In this document: piece by piece, positions 25,108 to 33,853 of the stretch
How positions within the stretch are numbered: position 1 is the stretch's first letter
Layout of the letters: every line of letters begins with the position of its first letter
Assembly (NCBI RefSeq): GCF_009363095.1
Contig: NZ_CP045295.1
Coordinates: 4,080,001-4,144,000, forward strand
Origin: Paenibacillus cellulositrophicus
GTDB taxonomy: Bacteria > Bacillota > Bacilli > Paenibacillales > Paenibacillaceae
Reading direction: 5' to 3'
Length of the DNA stretch: 64,000 nt
The notes under the pieces: generated by a model
What the model was told of the DNA's origin: nothing
The model's input: the letters and a program-made list of their open reading frames with translations, nothing else
Database searches by the model: none
Made by a program: the position numbers and the translations under genes

Positions 25108-26496
25108 CTATTCCTTCGGATGAATCATTTCCTCCGGACGCACGACCGCGTCGAACTGCTCTTCGGTGAGCAGGTTGCTCTTCAGGGCCGCTTCTTTCAG
25201 CGTCAGGCCTTCTTTGTGTGCCAGCTTGGCGACCGCGGCGGCGTTTTCGTAGCCGATGTGCGGATTGAGCGCCGTCACGAGCATGAGCGACTGATTCAGG
25301 TTGCGCTCGATGACTGCGCGGTTTGGCTCGATGCCCACGGCGCAATGATCGTTGAATGAGCGCATGGCGTCGCCCAGCAGGCGGGCAGACTGCAGGAAGT
25401 TGTAGATGATGACCGGCTTGAACACGTTCAGCTCGAAATTGCCTTGGCTCGCCGCGAAGCCGATCGCTGCATCGTTGCCCATAACCTGGCAGACGACCAT
25501 CGTCAGTGCTTCGCTCTGCGTCGGGTTGACCTTGCCCGGCATGATGGAGCTGCCCGGTTCATTGGCCGGGATCGTCAGCTCGCCGATGCCGCAGCGCGGA
25601 CCGCTGGCCAGCCAGCGCACGTCGTTGGCGATTTTCATGAGATCAGCGGCAAGCGCTTTCAGCGCGCCGTGAACATAGACGATCTCGTCATGGCTCGTGA
25701 GCGCGTGGAATTTGTTTTCCGCCGATGTGAACGTTTTGCCGGTCAGCTTGCTGATATTGGCTGCCGTCATCTCGCCGAACTTCGGATGGGCGTTAATCCC
25801 GGTTCCTACCGCGGTCCCGCCGATCGCCAGCTCGCGCAGGGATTCCAGGCTGCTGCGGATCATGCCTTCGCTTTTCTCCAGCATCCGGTGCCATCCGCTG
25901 ATTTCCTGTCCCAAAGTCAGCGGAGTCGCGTCCTGAAGGTGGGTCCGGCCAATCTTGATAATATCCATAAACTGCTCGCTCTTCGCCCGGAAAGTCTCCT
26001 TCAGCTTCACCAGGGAAGGCAGGACTTGATCCTCCACGGCGATCAGGGCGGCAATATGCATAGCGGTCGGGAAGGTGTCATTGGAGCTTTGCGACTTGTT
26101 GACGTCGTCGTTCGGATGGATACGCTGGTCGCTGCCTTGTTCCTGAAGCAGCTGGTTCCCCCGGTTGGCGATGACCTCGTTTACGTTCATGTTGGACTGG
26201 GTGCCGCTTCCGGTCTGCCATACGGCAAGCGGAAAATGATCGTTCAGTTTGCCGGCAATCACTTCGTCGGCCGCTGCGACGATAGCGTCGGCTTTTTCTG
26301 CATTCAGCTTGCCGAGCTCTTTATTGGCGAGGGCCGCGCTTTTTTTGAGGATGGCGAATTCACGAATCAGCTCAAGGGGCATTTTCTCCGTGCCGATTTC
26401 AAAATTTTCAAAGCTGCGCTGGGTTTGCGCCGCCCAAAGCTTGTCCGCCGGAACCCTGATCTCGCCGATGGTGTCTTTCTCAATTCTGAATTCCAA
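25108..26496 (-). CDS. fumC: Fumarate hydratase, class II
   Basis: Interconverts fumarate and (S)-malate in the TCA cycle as a cytosolic tetramer without iron-sulfur cluster. The fumarase/aspartase signature GSSIMPGKVNPTQSEA is intact, together with TGSGTQSNMNVNEVIANRG and GRTHLQDATPLTLGQEISGW. The start taken is TTG at 26496 (MEFRIEKDTIGEIRVPADKL), because AAGGAGG lies seven bases upstream and this gives 462 residues, the usual FumC length; a GTG seven codons further up would place that ribosome site inside the coding region. Confidence 0.95.
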   Translation of the reverse strand: MEFRIEKDTIGEIRVPADKLWAAQTQRSFENFEIGTEKMPLELIREFAILKKSAALANKELGKLNAEKADAIVAAADEVIAGKLNDHFPLAVWQTGSGTQSNMNVNEVIANRGNQLLQEQGSDQRIHPNDDVNKSQSSNDTFPTAMHIAALIAVEDQVLPSLVKLKETFRAKSEQFMDIIKIGRTHLQDATPLTLGQEISGWHRMLEKSEGMIRSSLESLRELAIGGTAVGTGINAHPKFGEMTAANISKLTGKTFTSAENKFHALTSHDEIVYVHGALKALAADLMKIANDVRWLASGPRCGIGELTIPANEPGSSIMPGKVNPTQSEALTMVVCQVMGNDAAIGFAASQGNFELNVFKPVIIYNFLQSARLLGDAMRSFNDHCAVGIEPNRAVIERNLNQSLMLVTALNPHIGYENAAAVAKLAHKEGLTLKEAALKSNLLTEEQFDAVVRPEEMIHPKE

Positions 26497-26651
26497 TTGT
26501 GTTTCCTCCTTCTCCACTTCTATGAAAAATAGGTCTTCCTGATATGAAATATATCATAATCCGGGGACCAGGAGAAAACAGATTTCACCCGAAGCCAGTT
26601 TGGACCTGTCCGGCTCCGATCCGCTTGCCTCTTCGTAAAGATGAAATACAT

Positions 26652-26694
26652 TTTACAAACTCCGTCATCCCGTTTAACAATCGGCTCCTATAAT
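26652..26694 (+). promoter_or_regulatory. Pho-box-like repeats and -10 of the alkaline phosphatase gene
   Basis: TTTACA (26652-26657) and TTAACA (26674-26679) match the PhoP half-site TT(A/T/C)ACA and are 22 bp apart, twice the normal 11-bp repeat; the intermediate position is degenerate. A consensus TATAAT follows at 26689-26694 with no good -35, the layout of PhoP-activated promoters. Confidence 0.5.
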
Positions 26695-26732
26695 GGGGAC
26701 ATGCTAGAATCCTTTAAAGGAGTGAATGATGA

Positions 26733-27992
26733 ATGAAACGCAGTAAACGTCTGGTTCAAACCGCTTTCTGCCTGAGCGCGGCGGCAAGTTTAATTTTTAC
26801 GGGCTCGGTCAGCGCCCAAGGAAACTTGAAAGCCCCTTCGCCCAATGCGGGCAAAGCCAAAAACGTGATCCTGTTTGTCGGTGACGGCATGGGCACCGCA
26901 GCTCGCGATGCAATCCGTCTGAGCACGGTTGGCGTTAACGGCAAGCTGCAAATGGACGATATGCCATATGTTGGACTTCTGCGCACTCATTCCACAACTA
27001 CGGTCACCGACTCCGCTGCAGCGGCAACGGCGATTGCCAGCGGCGTGAAGACTTACAATGGAGCCGTCGGCGTGGACGCCAACAAAAAACCGGTCAAAAC
27101 GCTGCTTGAAATCGCCAAGGAGAAGGGCAAATCCACGGGCCTGGTGACGACGAGCCAAATTACCGACGCAACGCCTGCAGCATTCGCATCGCATGTGGAG
27201 GACCGCTCGAAGCAAAGCGATATCGCCAAGCAATACTTGGAGAAAAAGGTAGACGTGCTGCTGGGCGGCGGTGAGGATTTCTGGTACCCGCAAGGAACGC
27301 CGGGTCCGCATCCAGATCAGCCGGCTGAAGACCCCGAAGAAGGCAGCAAGGGAACCCAGGGCAACCTGGTGGAGAAAGCCAAGCAGCTCGGATATCAATT
27401 TGTAACGAACAAAGAAGAGTTGAGCAAAGCGAAGAACGGCAGAATTCTCGGCCTGTTCGCCAATGAAGAAATGTTCCAGCAAAGAGAGGAAGGACAAGGC
27501 GACCTGTACAACCCGACGGTACCGCTTGTGGATATGACGAAAAAGGCGCTCGATACCCTCTCTACGAATAAAAAGGGCTTTTTCCTGATGGTCGAGGAAG
27601 AAGGTACCGACGAAATGGCGCATGAAAATAACGCCAAGCTGACGATCAAAGCCGGCCAGGAGCTGGATAAAGCGGTAGGCGTCGCCAAGGAATTCGCTAA
27701 AAAGCATCCTGATACGCTGGTGCTTGTGCTGGCCGACCATGAGACAGGCGGCCTGACGATTGAGGCACCGGATGACAAGGACGAGTCCGGAGACGGCATT
27801 TCCAAGGAAGACGGTCCATTCGCCATCGCGAACTCGAAGGATCAGTTCTATGTGGACTGGACGACTTCCGGCCACTCCGGCGTGGACGTGCCGTTGACGG
27901 CGATGGGCAGCGGAGCCGAGCTGTTTGCAGGCGTCTACGAGAACACGTATGTGCATGATGCCATTTTGAAAGCTTGGGGAATCAAGAAGTAA
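26733..27992 (+). CDS. Secreted alkaline phosphatase
   Basis: A 419-residue metalloenzyme that releases phosphate from phosphomonoesters outside the cell. Signal peptide: MKRSKRL, hydrophobic core, probable cleavage after SVSA (residue 28). Active site as in PhoA/PhoB enzymes: metal Asp51 in FVGDGMG, nucleophile Ser94 in VTDSAAAATA, then LVLADHETGG and a late His in TSGHSGVDVP. An Asp/Glu-rich insertion (about residues 190-208, PGPHPDQPAEDPEEGSKG) lies on the surface. ATG has AAAGGAGTG upstream. Pho-box-like repeats in front predict induction under phosphate limitation. Confidence 0.92.
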   Translation: MKRSKRLVQTAFCLSAAASLIFTGSVSAQGNLKAPSPNAGKAKNVILFVGDGMGTAARDAIRLSTVGVNGKLQMDDMPYVGLLRTHSTTTVTDSAAAATAIASGVKTYNGAVGVDANKKPVKTLLEIAKEKGKSTGLVTTSQITDATPAAFASHVEDRSKQSDIAKQYLEKKVDVLLGGGEDFWYPQGTPGPHPDQPAEDPEEGSKGTQGNLVEKAKQLGYQFVTNKEELSKAKNGRILGLFANEEMFQQREEGQGDLYNPTVPLVDMTKKALDTLSTNKKGFFLMVEEEGTDEMAHENNAKLTIKAGQELDKAVGVAKEFAKKHPDTLVLVLADHETGGLTIEAPDDKDESGDGISKEDGPFAIANSKDQFYVDWTTSGHSGVDVPLTAMGSGAELFAGVYENTYVHDAILKAWGIKK

Positions 27993-28030
27993 CGAATCTT
28001 AAAAAGGTATCCTTAGTCAATCATTTCAAA

Positions 28031-28066
28031 GCCGCAGTTTGCAGGATGGCGAAAGTCCCTGCAGTT
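28031..28066 (+). terminator. Rho-independent terminator after the phosphatase gene
   Basis: CCGCA-TGCAGG pairs with CCTGCA-TGCGG around a loop GATGGCGAAAGT-like spacer and is followed by TTTTTT. Confidence 0.8.
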
Positions 28067-28165
28067 GCGGTTTTTTGGTATTTCGGGGCCCGCCATAAAG
28101 TACATAACATGTCACCTCCAGGGGATGATAACAGAGTTCGACCAATACGGTGGAGGGAATCATTT

Positions 28166-29605
28166 ATGGCACAGAATCAAGGCTCCCAGACGAAAGAAAA
28201 GAAACTGAACTGGTGGCAGCTGTCGCTCCTTGGGGTGGCCTGTACGGTCGGTACGGGTTTTTTCCTGGGCTCTCATATTGCGATTGAGATCGGCGGCCCT
28301 TCCGCGGTCGTTGCGTACGCCCTGGCGGCGTTCGGGGCCTATCTGGTCTATGACAAGCTGTCTCAAATGACAGCGGAGGATCCGATGGAGGGCTCGTTCC
28401 GCTCCTACGCCAAGAAGGCTTTCGGCCGGTGGGCAGGGTTCAGCAGCGGCTGGGTGTACTGGTCGTCGGAGCTGCTTATTATGGGGAGCCAATTAACGGC
28501 GCTTGCCTTGTTTTCGCGCTTTTGGTTTCCGCAGGTTCCGATGTGGTGCTTTGCGGCGGGGTACGGTGTTCTCGGGCTCCTTATCATTTGGATTGGAACC
28601 AAGGGATTCGAGCGAATGGAGAACATTTTTGCCGTGCTAAAAATTGCGGCGATCTTCATGTTTATGGTCATCGCCATTCTGGCGGTATCCGGCGTACTCC
28701 CGACCAAAGCTCACGGTCCCGCTTTTCCGCGGGATTGGATACCGGGCGGGCTCACAGGATTTTGGGCAGCGCTCATTTTTGCTTTTTACGGATACGGGGG
28801 ACTGGAAGCGTTAGGTCTGATGACCATGAGGCTGAAGGATCCCAAAGACGCGCCGAAGGCTGGCAAAGTGATGCTGCTGCTGTTAGTGTCCATCTATGTC
28901 ATTTCCATCGGACTGGCGCTTATTCTCGAGCCGTGGAAATCCTATGCCGCCGAGGAGAGCCCGTTTGTGGTGGCCCTTGTCGATTATAAGCTTCCGTTTG
29001 TGCCGCATTTGTTCAATGCGGTCCTCATTATTGCCGGCTTCTCGACGATGACGGCCTCGCTGTTTGCGGTGACGACGATGATCGTTACGCTGGCCAGCGA
29101 TGGGGACGCACCGCCCTTTTTCATCAAGGGCAAGAAGAAGGAAGGCAAAAAGCCCCTGCCGGCCATCGGTCTGACGGCTGTGGGGCTCCTCGCTTCCGTG
29201 GTATCCGCTCTGCTAATGCCAAAAAGCGTATATGAGTACATTACGACGGCTGCGGGCATGATGCTGCTGTATAACTGGATGTTTATTCTCGTCACGTCCG
29301 GCAAGCTGCTGGAGCTAACCGGATGGGGCAAAGCCAAGCGTTATATCGGCATGGCGCTGATCGCCTTGACACTGATCGGAACGCTGTTTCATAAAATCAG
29401 CCGTCCCGGTTTTTTCATCAGTCTCGGATTTATCGTCGTGATCGGCTGTGTTACGCTGGTCATGCGCCATTTCTGGAACAAGACCGATGGGCCGAAGAAG
29501 GGCTCGTACGATACCGAAGAGCACGCAGAGTCTGGCCCAAGAACGATCAGGACCCGAACAAAATTCGGTATGCCTCGTATCCGAAGTAGAGGCCGAATCC
29601 GATAA
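28166..29605 (+). CDS. APC-superfamily amino acid permease
   Basis: A 479-residue transporter with 12 predicted helices. The unwound helix-1 motif is visible as GVACTVGTGFFLGSHIAIEI (glycine-rich, after residues KLNWWQLS), and helix 6 shows FWAALIFAFYGYGGLEALGL, both characteristic of amino acid permeases. ATG at 28166 follows GGAGGG; an upstream frame extension of 64 residues runs through the preceding terminator and is rejected. The last 25 residues (RTIRTRTKFGMPRIRSRGRI) are very basic and are encoded on the strand opposite the 3' end of the LysE gene, with a 59-base overlap, so the tail may be a recent run-on. Substrate unknown. Confidence 0.86.
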   Translation: MAQNQGSQTKEKKLNWWQLSLLGVACTVGTGFFLGSHIAIEIGGPSAVVAYALAAFGAYLVYDKLSQMTAEDPMEGSFRSYAKKAFGRWAGFSSGWVYWSSELLIMGSQLTALALFSRFWFPQVPMWCFAAGYGVLGLLIIWIGTKGFERMENIFAVLKIAAIFMFMVIAILAVSGVLPTKAHGPAFPRDWIPGGLTGFWAALIFAFYGYGGLEALGLMTMRLKDPKDAPKAGKVMLLLLVSIYVISIGLALILEPWKSYAAEESPFVVALVDYKLPFVPHLFNAVLIIAGFSTMTASLFAVTTMIVTLASDGDAPPFFIKGKKKEGKKPLPAIGLTAVGLLASVVSALLMPKSVYEYITTAAGMMLLYNWMFILVTSGKLLELTGWGKAKRYIGMALIALTLIGTLFHKISRPGFFISLGFIVVIGCVTLVMRHFWNKTDGPKKGSYDTEEHAESGPRTIRTRTKFGMPRIRSRGRIR

Positions 29606-30176
29606 GCGAAATGCCGGAAATGACCGAAATCGCGCTGACCAGGCGCTGCGTAAGCACCCGCCGGAACATGCTGGCTACGATTGCCATCAGCACATCCCAC
29701 AGCAGGAGGCCGGCCATGATGGCGCAGCTGTACAGGAACACCTCTTTGGCTTCGTACTTGGCGATCATGTCGGCGAGAACCGACCCGTAAATCCCCATCC
29801 AGAACAGGATAGACAGCGGGTTAGAGATGGACATGATAAAGCCGGCGCTGAAGGATTTCACATGCGATTCATTACTGCTGCGGGTTTCCATACCCGCTTT
29901 TCCTGCGGTCAGGAGGCTTTCTATGCCGATATAAGTCAGGATAAAGAAGCCGAACAGCAGCAGAAACGTTTTCATAAAAGGGATGTTAAGAAAATGAATG
30001 ACCCCGAAATACACAAGCAGCATAAAAATTCCGTCGGCCACCATGGCCCCGAGGCCCACCAGCCACGCGTGTAAAAAGCCTCCGCGCAGCCCTCGGTCCA
30101 TCTGTGCCGCATTGATGGGACCAATCGGAGCGGCCAGTGAAAGGCCAAGCAGGAAATGGCTGATCCATACACCCAT
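29547..30176 (-). CDS. LysE/RhtB-family amino acid exporter
   Basis: A 209-residue, six-helix exporter with the LysE/RhtB opening HFLLGLSLAAPIGPINAAQM (the APIGP motif) and SFSAGFIMSISNPLSILFWM, the conserved NP motif. Members export lysine, threonine, homoserine and related compounds. ATG has AAAGGGGGT upstream. Its last 59 bases overlap, tail to tail, the end of an amino acid permease gene on the other strand, so import and export genes are physically opposed. Confidence 0.88.
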   Translation of the reverse strand: MGVWISHFLLGLSLAAPIGPINAAQMDRGLRGGFLHAWLVGLGAMVADGIFMLLVYFGVIHFLNIPFMKTFLLLFGFFILTYIGIESLLTAGKAGMETRSSNESHVKSFSAGFIMSISNPLSILFWMGIYGSVLADMIAKYEAKEVFLYSCAIMAGLLLWDVLMAIVASMFRRVLTQRLVSAISVISGISLIGFGLYFGYEAYRILFGS

Positions 30177-30272
30177 TCAAAGAAAACCCCCTTTATCGAT
30201 CTGTCGCATTGTTACATCCTATGAGAGGGGCCCTGCTTGTACGACTAAAAAGGCAAATCTTGTCCGAAAAAT

Positions 30273-30308
30273 AAAAGAGCCGTTATCCCACCGGGATAGC
30301 GGCTTTGT
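30273..30308. terminator. Terminator between the LysE and EmrB genes
   Basis: GCCGTTATCCC (30279-30289) pairs with GGGATAGCGGC (30293-30303), 11 bp perfect with a three-base loop. Preceding AAAA and following CTTT fit best the minus strand transcript ending at 30338. Confidence 0.7.
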
Positions 30309-30337
30309 ACATGGTGCTGTGCTTTGGGTCTAGAAGC

Positions 30338-31882
30338 TTAGGGCTGCTTGGCCGGGCTGCCGGACCGTTTGCCTTTGCGCGCCCGGCGCAGGAAGAGGGA
30401 AAAGAACAAGGCGGCGATGGCGAACCAGGTCGCCACGATAAAGGCGTCGTTGATGCCGTTGATGCTTGCATTCGACGACACCAGCCCCAGCACCGACTGC
30501 AGTGCCAGCGATACGCCGGTCTCGGCGGGAACCCCTGCGGTGGTGGCAACCTCCTGCCCAAGTGCGGCGATATCCTGCATGATGAACGGATTGTCTTCGT
30601 TGTAGAGCGTGGACGATTCCGCGATGTGAAAAGTGGTCCGCGTCGACATCACCGTCACCAGCAGCGCGGTCCCGATCGACCCGGCCACCTGCCGCATCGT
30701 ATTGGACATCGCGGTTCCGTGGCTTCCGAGGTAGTAGGGAAGCTGGTTGAGTCCCTCGGTTTGCACCGACATCATGATCAGCGACATGCCGAAGCTGCGA
30801 ATCGTATAGAGTATCATCAGATGAGAATACGTCGTGGTGTCGGTTAGCCGGCTGAACTCAAATGTCATGACCGCAGTGATGAGCAGCCCGATAATGGCCA
30901 GGGGCCGTGCGCCGATTTTATCGAAAATCGCCCCCGAGATCGGGGACATAATCCCCATCAGGATCGCCCCTGGCAGAAGGAGCAGGCCGGACTGGAGCGG
31001 GGTGAACCCGCGGATATTTTGCAGGTAAATCGGAAGCAGCAGCATCGCTCCGAACATCGTCATGTTGACGAGGCCGCCAACGACCGTCGAAACCGAGAAG
31101 ATGTCGTACTTAAACACGCGGAAATCGAGCATCGGCGATTCCATGTTCAGCTCGCGCACGATAAACAGGATGATAAATATGGCGCCAACAATCAGCGAGC
31201 CAAGCACCGTAAAGCTGGTCCAGCCCTTGTCTCCGGCGGAACTGAACCCGTACAGCAGGATCCCGAAGCCCAGGGTAGAGAAGACGACGCCCCAGAAGTC
31301 GAATTTCGGTTTGGTCAGGCGGTTGATGTTTTTCAGCCACTTCAGAGCGAACAGAATATCAAGAACGGCCAGTGGAATGACCATGAAAAACAGGATCCGC
31401 CACGTATAGTGCTCCACGATCCATCCCGATAACGTCGGTCCGATCGCCGGTGCGAACATCATGGCAATCCCCATCATGCCCATCGCGGTTCCGCGTTTTT
31501 CGGGCGGGAAAACCGTCAGGAACACGTTCATCACGACGGGCATAATGATCCCCGCCCCGCTGGCCTGTACAACGCGGCCGAACAGCATCAGCGGAAAGTT
31601 GGTGCTGACGGCGCAGAGCACCGCACCGATGGTGAATAGGCTCATGGCCGTAATAAAGAGCACCCGGGTCCCGTAGGACTCAATCAGAAAAGCCGTGACC
31701 GGAACGAGCACGCCGTTCACCAGCATGTAGGCGGTGGACAGCCACTGCACCGTCGTTGCGGACACGTTGAAATCGTTCATCAGGTGGGGGATCGCCACGT
31801 TCAGCAGTGTCTGGTTCAGGATGGAGACGAACGCCCCGAGCATGAGTACCGTCAACGTCCGCCCCAAGTGTATATTTTCCAT
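30338..31882 (-). CDS. DHA2-family multidrug MFS transporter (EmrB-like)
   Basis: A 514-residue, 14-helix drug:H+ antiporter of the DHA2 group: N-terminal NQTLLNVAIPHLMNDFNVSA, GAVLCAVSTNFPLMLFGRVVQ with motif C-like VQASGAGIIMPVVM, and the PPEKRGTAMGMMG loop. ATG is preceded by AGGGGGC. The adaptor gene lies upstream with a 12-base gap on the same strand, so the two make an EmrAB-like pump for hydrophobic toxins. The substrate is not readable. Confidence 0.88.
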   Translation of the reverse strand: MENIHLGRTLTVLMLGAFVSILNQTLLNVAIPHLMNDFNVSATTVQWLSTAYMLVNGVLVPVTAFLIESYGTRVLFITAMSLFTIGAVLCAVSTNFPLMLFGRVVQASGAGIIMPVVMNVFLTVFPPEKRGTAMGMMGIAMMFAPAIGPTLSGWIVEHYTWRILFFMVIPLAVLDILFALKWLKNINRLTKPKFDFWGVVFSTLGFGILLYGFSSAGDKGWTSFTVLGSLIVGAIFIILFIVRELNMESPMLDFRVFKYDIFSVSTVVGGLVNMTMFGAMLLLPIYLQNIRGFTPLQSGLLLLPGAILMGIMSPISGAIFDKIGARPLAIIGLLITAVMTFEFSRLTDTTTYSHLMILYTIRSFGMSLIMMSVQTEGLNQLPYYLGSHGTAMSNTMRQVAGSIGTALLVTVMSTRTTFHIAESSTLYNEDNPFIMQDIAALGQEVATTAGVPAETGVSLALQSVLGLVSSNASINGINDAFIVATWFAIAALFFSLFLRRARKGKRSGSPAKQP

Positions 31883-31894
31883 TAGACAAGCCCC

Positions 31895-32530
31895 CTAAAT
31901 ATGGATTCGGACAGTCGCATTCATGCCTGGAACGAGCCCGAGGCCTTTATATCCTTCAATGGTTACGACGATAGGGATGACTTGCGTCACTTTGGTGTAG
32001 TTGGCGTTGGAATTAGTCGTTGGAAACAGCGAAAACGTAGACGCGGTGGCCAGTCCGATTTGATCGATCTTGCCAGTTAGCGTTGTATCCGGAAAAGCAT
32101 CAACATAGACGTCGACGGTTTGGCCGACCTTGATTTTATCCAGCTTGGTTTCTTCAATATTGGCTGTAACCCACAGGTTGTTCAGGTTGAAGGCTCTTGC
32201 CAGCGAAGTTCCTGGGGATACAAAAGAATTGGGAACCGCTGTTTGCTGAACGATGGTGGAGTTCACAGGGAACGTAATATCGACCCGGGTACCTCCGGAA
32301 GTTACGCTTCCTACGACATCGCCGGAATTGTAATATTTACCGACAGATCCGTTCCAGGTCGTAAGCTTGCCGGCCGCTGGTGCGGTGATGGATACCCCTT
32401 GTCCGGTGACTTGAGCATTGTCGGTTTTAATGTAATTGGACGTCTGGTTGTAGTAATAAATGGCCGCGCCGCCCAGGACGAGCACAATGATGACGACTAC
32501 AACGTTGACCAGCAGTGCACGCGAATTCAT
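31895..32530 (-). CDS. Short HlyD/EmrA-family efflux adaptor
   Basis: A 211-residue membrane-fusion-type protein: N-terminal membrane helix (VNVVVVIIVLVLGGAAIYYY), a lipoyl half-motif (YIKTDNAQVTGQGVSITAPA), a beta-barrel with FNLNNLWVTANIEETKLDKI, and a C-terminal VPIVVTIEG-like strand. The long alpha-helical hairpin of Gram-negative EmrA is absent: the two lipoyl halves are joined by a short loop. Since there is no outer membrane, a minimal adaptor is sensible. AGGAGGG precedes the ATG. It is the first gene of the pump operon. Confidence 0.82.
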   Translation of the reverse strand: MNSRALLVNVVVVIIVLVLGGAAIYYYNQTSNYIKTDNAQVTGQGVSITAPAAGKLTTWNGSVGKYYNSGDVVGSVTSGGTRVDITFPVNSTIVQQTAVPNSFVSPGTSLARAFNLNNLWVTANIEETKLDKIKVGQTVDVYVDAFPDTTLTGKIDQIGLATASTFSLFPTTNSNANYTKVTQVIPIVVTIEGYKGLGLVPGMNATVRIHI

Positions 32531-32708
32531 AAAAGCACGATCCCTCCTAAAGTTGCTTCCTAGTTATCGATTGAAAACAGATATCCAAGAGCATCTCCTA
32601 ATTGCCCCATTCATATTCAGCAGAGGAATTTCCCGGATCACCGGTAGGATAAAGGAACGCTGCCCTGGGGATAAATAAGAAATCCAGTTGATGAAAGGGG
32701 AGTTATAC

Positions 32709-33257
32709 ATGAAAGTGTACGTGGTTTACGACAGCGAAAACGGCCACACGGAAGCTTTGGCCCGTTCCGTATGGGAAGGGGCTAAGGGCGTGGACGGAGC
32801 TGAGGCAGAGATCGCTCACGTCAATGAAGCGGACATTTATAAACTTGAGGATATGGACGCCATCGTATGGGGGTGTCCGGGGCATTTTGGAACCATCAGC
32901 TCAGGACTCAAAAATTGGATTGACCGGCTCGGCTACCTGTGGGCGCAGGGCAAACTGGTCAACAAAGTAGGGGCCGTATTCTGCACGACAGCAACCGTGC
33001 ATGGAGGGGTGGAATCCACCATGATCAACCTGCTGACGCCGATGCTTCACAACGGCATGATCGTTGTCGGTCTTCCCGGAAACATACCGGAGAATGCCCT
33101 GTACGGATCGTATTACGGCGTAGGTGTAACGTGTCCCGTGGAGCTTTCGGATGACGATCCCAAAAACCTGCCCGGCGAAAACGACCTCGCCCTGGGCCGA
33201 GCATTAGGCAAGCGCGTAGCCGAATTGGCCGGACGATTCTCCTCGGCAGCAAGGTAA
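32709..33257 (+). CDS. Flavodoxin-fold (WrbA-like) protein
   Basis: A 182-residue flavodoxin-like protein. The FMN phosphate loop is visible as YDSENGHTEALA (residues 6-17), followed by DAIVWGCPGHFGTISSGLKN (isoalloxazine loop) and KVGAVFCTTATVHGG, as in WrbA/NQO-type NAD(P)H:quinone reductases that do two-electron quinone reduction under stress. It is slightly shorter than typical WrbA. ATG at 32709 has AAAGGGGAG upstream. The gene for a small anchored protein starts 10 bases after its stop; the efflux operon diverges from it. Confidence 0.85.
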   Translation: MKVYVVYDSENGHTEALARSVWEGAKGVDGAEAEIAHVNEADIYKLEDMDAIVWGCPGHFGTISSGLKNWIDRLGYLWAQGKLVNKVGAVFCTTATVHGGVESTMINLLTPMLHNGMIVVGLPGNIPENALYGSYYGVGVTCPVELSDDDPKNLPGENDLALGRALGKRVAELAGRFSSAAR

Positions 33258-33267
33258 GGTACAGGCT

Positions 33268-33684
33268 ATGATTATCGCCTTTATCGTTCTGGCTGTCCTC
33301 GCCCTGGTTTTTCTTTTTATTTACAATGCCCGGATGTCCAAGAAAACGGCGAAAAAAAAGGATGCTCAGGAATCCGTCCAAAACAACCCAGAGGCGGCGG
33401 AGCCAGCCGCTCATCTTGATCCTGTGAAGGCGGCGGAACCGCCGCCGGCAACCACCGGACCGGTGGCCTCTGAACCGGTAAGAAGACCCGAGCCGGTGCC
33501 GGTGACAACCCGGAGGCCGCAGGCTGCGGAGCAGCAGGGCGACCGGGCTTACCGCGATGCTCTCCGGCAGTTCGCCGGAGGCACGCCGGCCAAGGAAGAG
33601 GAGCCGCCGGCGCCAAAGCCGGACTACAGCACGGACAACGCCTACCGGGAAGCGCTGCGGTCGATGGCGAAGAATAAGAAGTAG
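33268..33684 (+). CDS. Membrane-anchored Pro/Glu/Ala-rich protein with repeated AYRxALR motif
   Basis: A 138-residue protein: one N-terminal helix (IIAFIVLAVLALVFLFIY), then a disordered-looking Pro/Glu/Ala/Thr-rich linker (about 30-90), then two copies of a short helical motif, GDRAYRDALRQF and TDNAYREALRSM, separated by a Pro/Lys/Glu stretch. It is closely spaced after the flavodoxin-like gene, so the two are probably one operon. No known family is recognised; the layout suggests tethering of a short binding motif to the membrane. Confidence 0.65.
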   Translation: MIIAFIVLAVLALVFLFIYNARMSKKTAKKKDAQESVQNNPEAAEPAAHLDPVKAAEPPPATTGPVASEPVRRPEPVPVTTRRPQAAEQQGDRAYRDALRQFAGGTPAKEEEPPAPKPDYSTDNAYREALRSMAKNKK

Positions 33685-33704
33685 CACGATCCTGCAGCAC
33701 AGCG

Positions 33705-33744
33705 AACAGCCGCTTTCGGTGATGGACCGAAGGGGCTGTTTTTT
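33705..33744 (+). terminator. Rho-independent terminator
   Basis: AACAGCC...CTTTCGGT pairs with ACCGAAG...GGCTGTT around GATGG; TTTTTT follows. Confidence 0.8.
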
Positions 33745-33853
33745 GCGTGACCGGGAGAAACGGACGCAGAACCGCCATTGTATGCCGTGCTGCGGAATGT
33801 TATTTTATACATATCCAATAATCGCCTAAGACCGGGAGGGAAAGTTCACCATC

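Noticed and set aside
25444..26532. A 362-codon plus-strand frame opposite fumC
   Set aside because: fumC is unmistakable on the minus strand; the antisense translation shows no domain.
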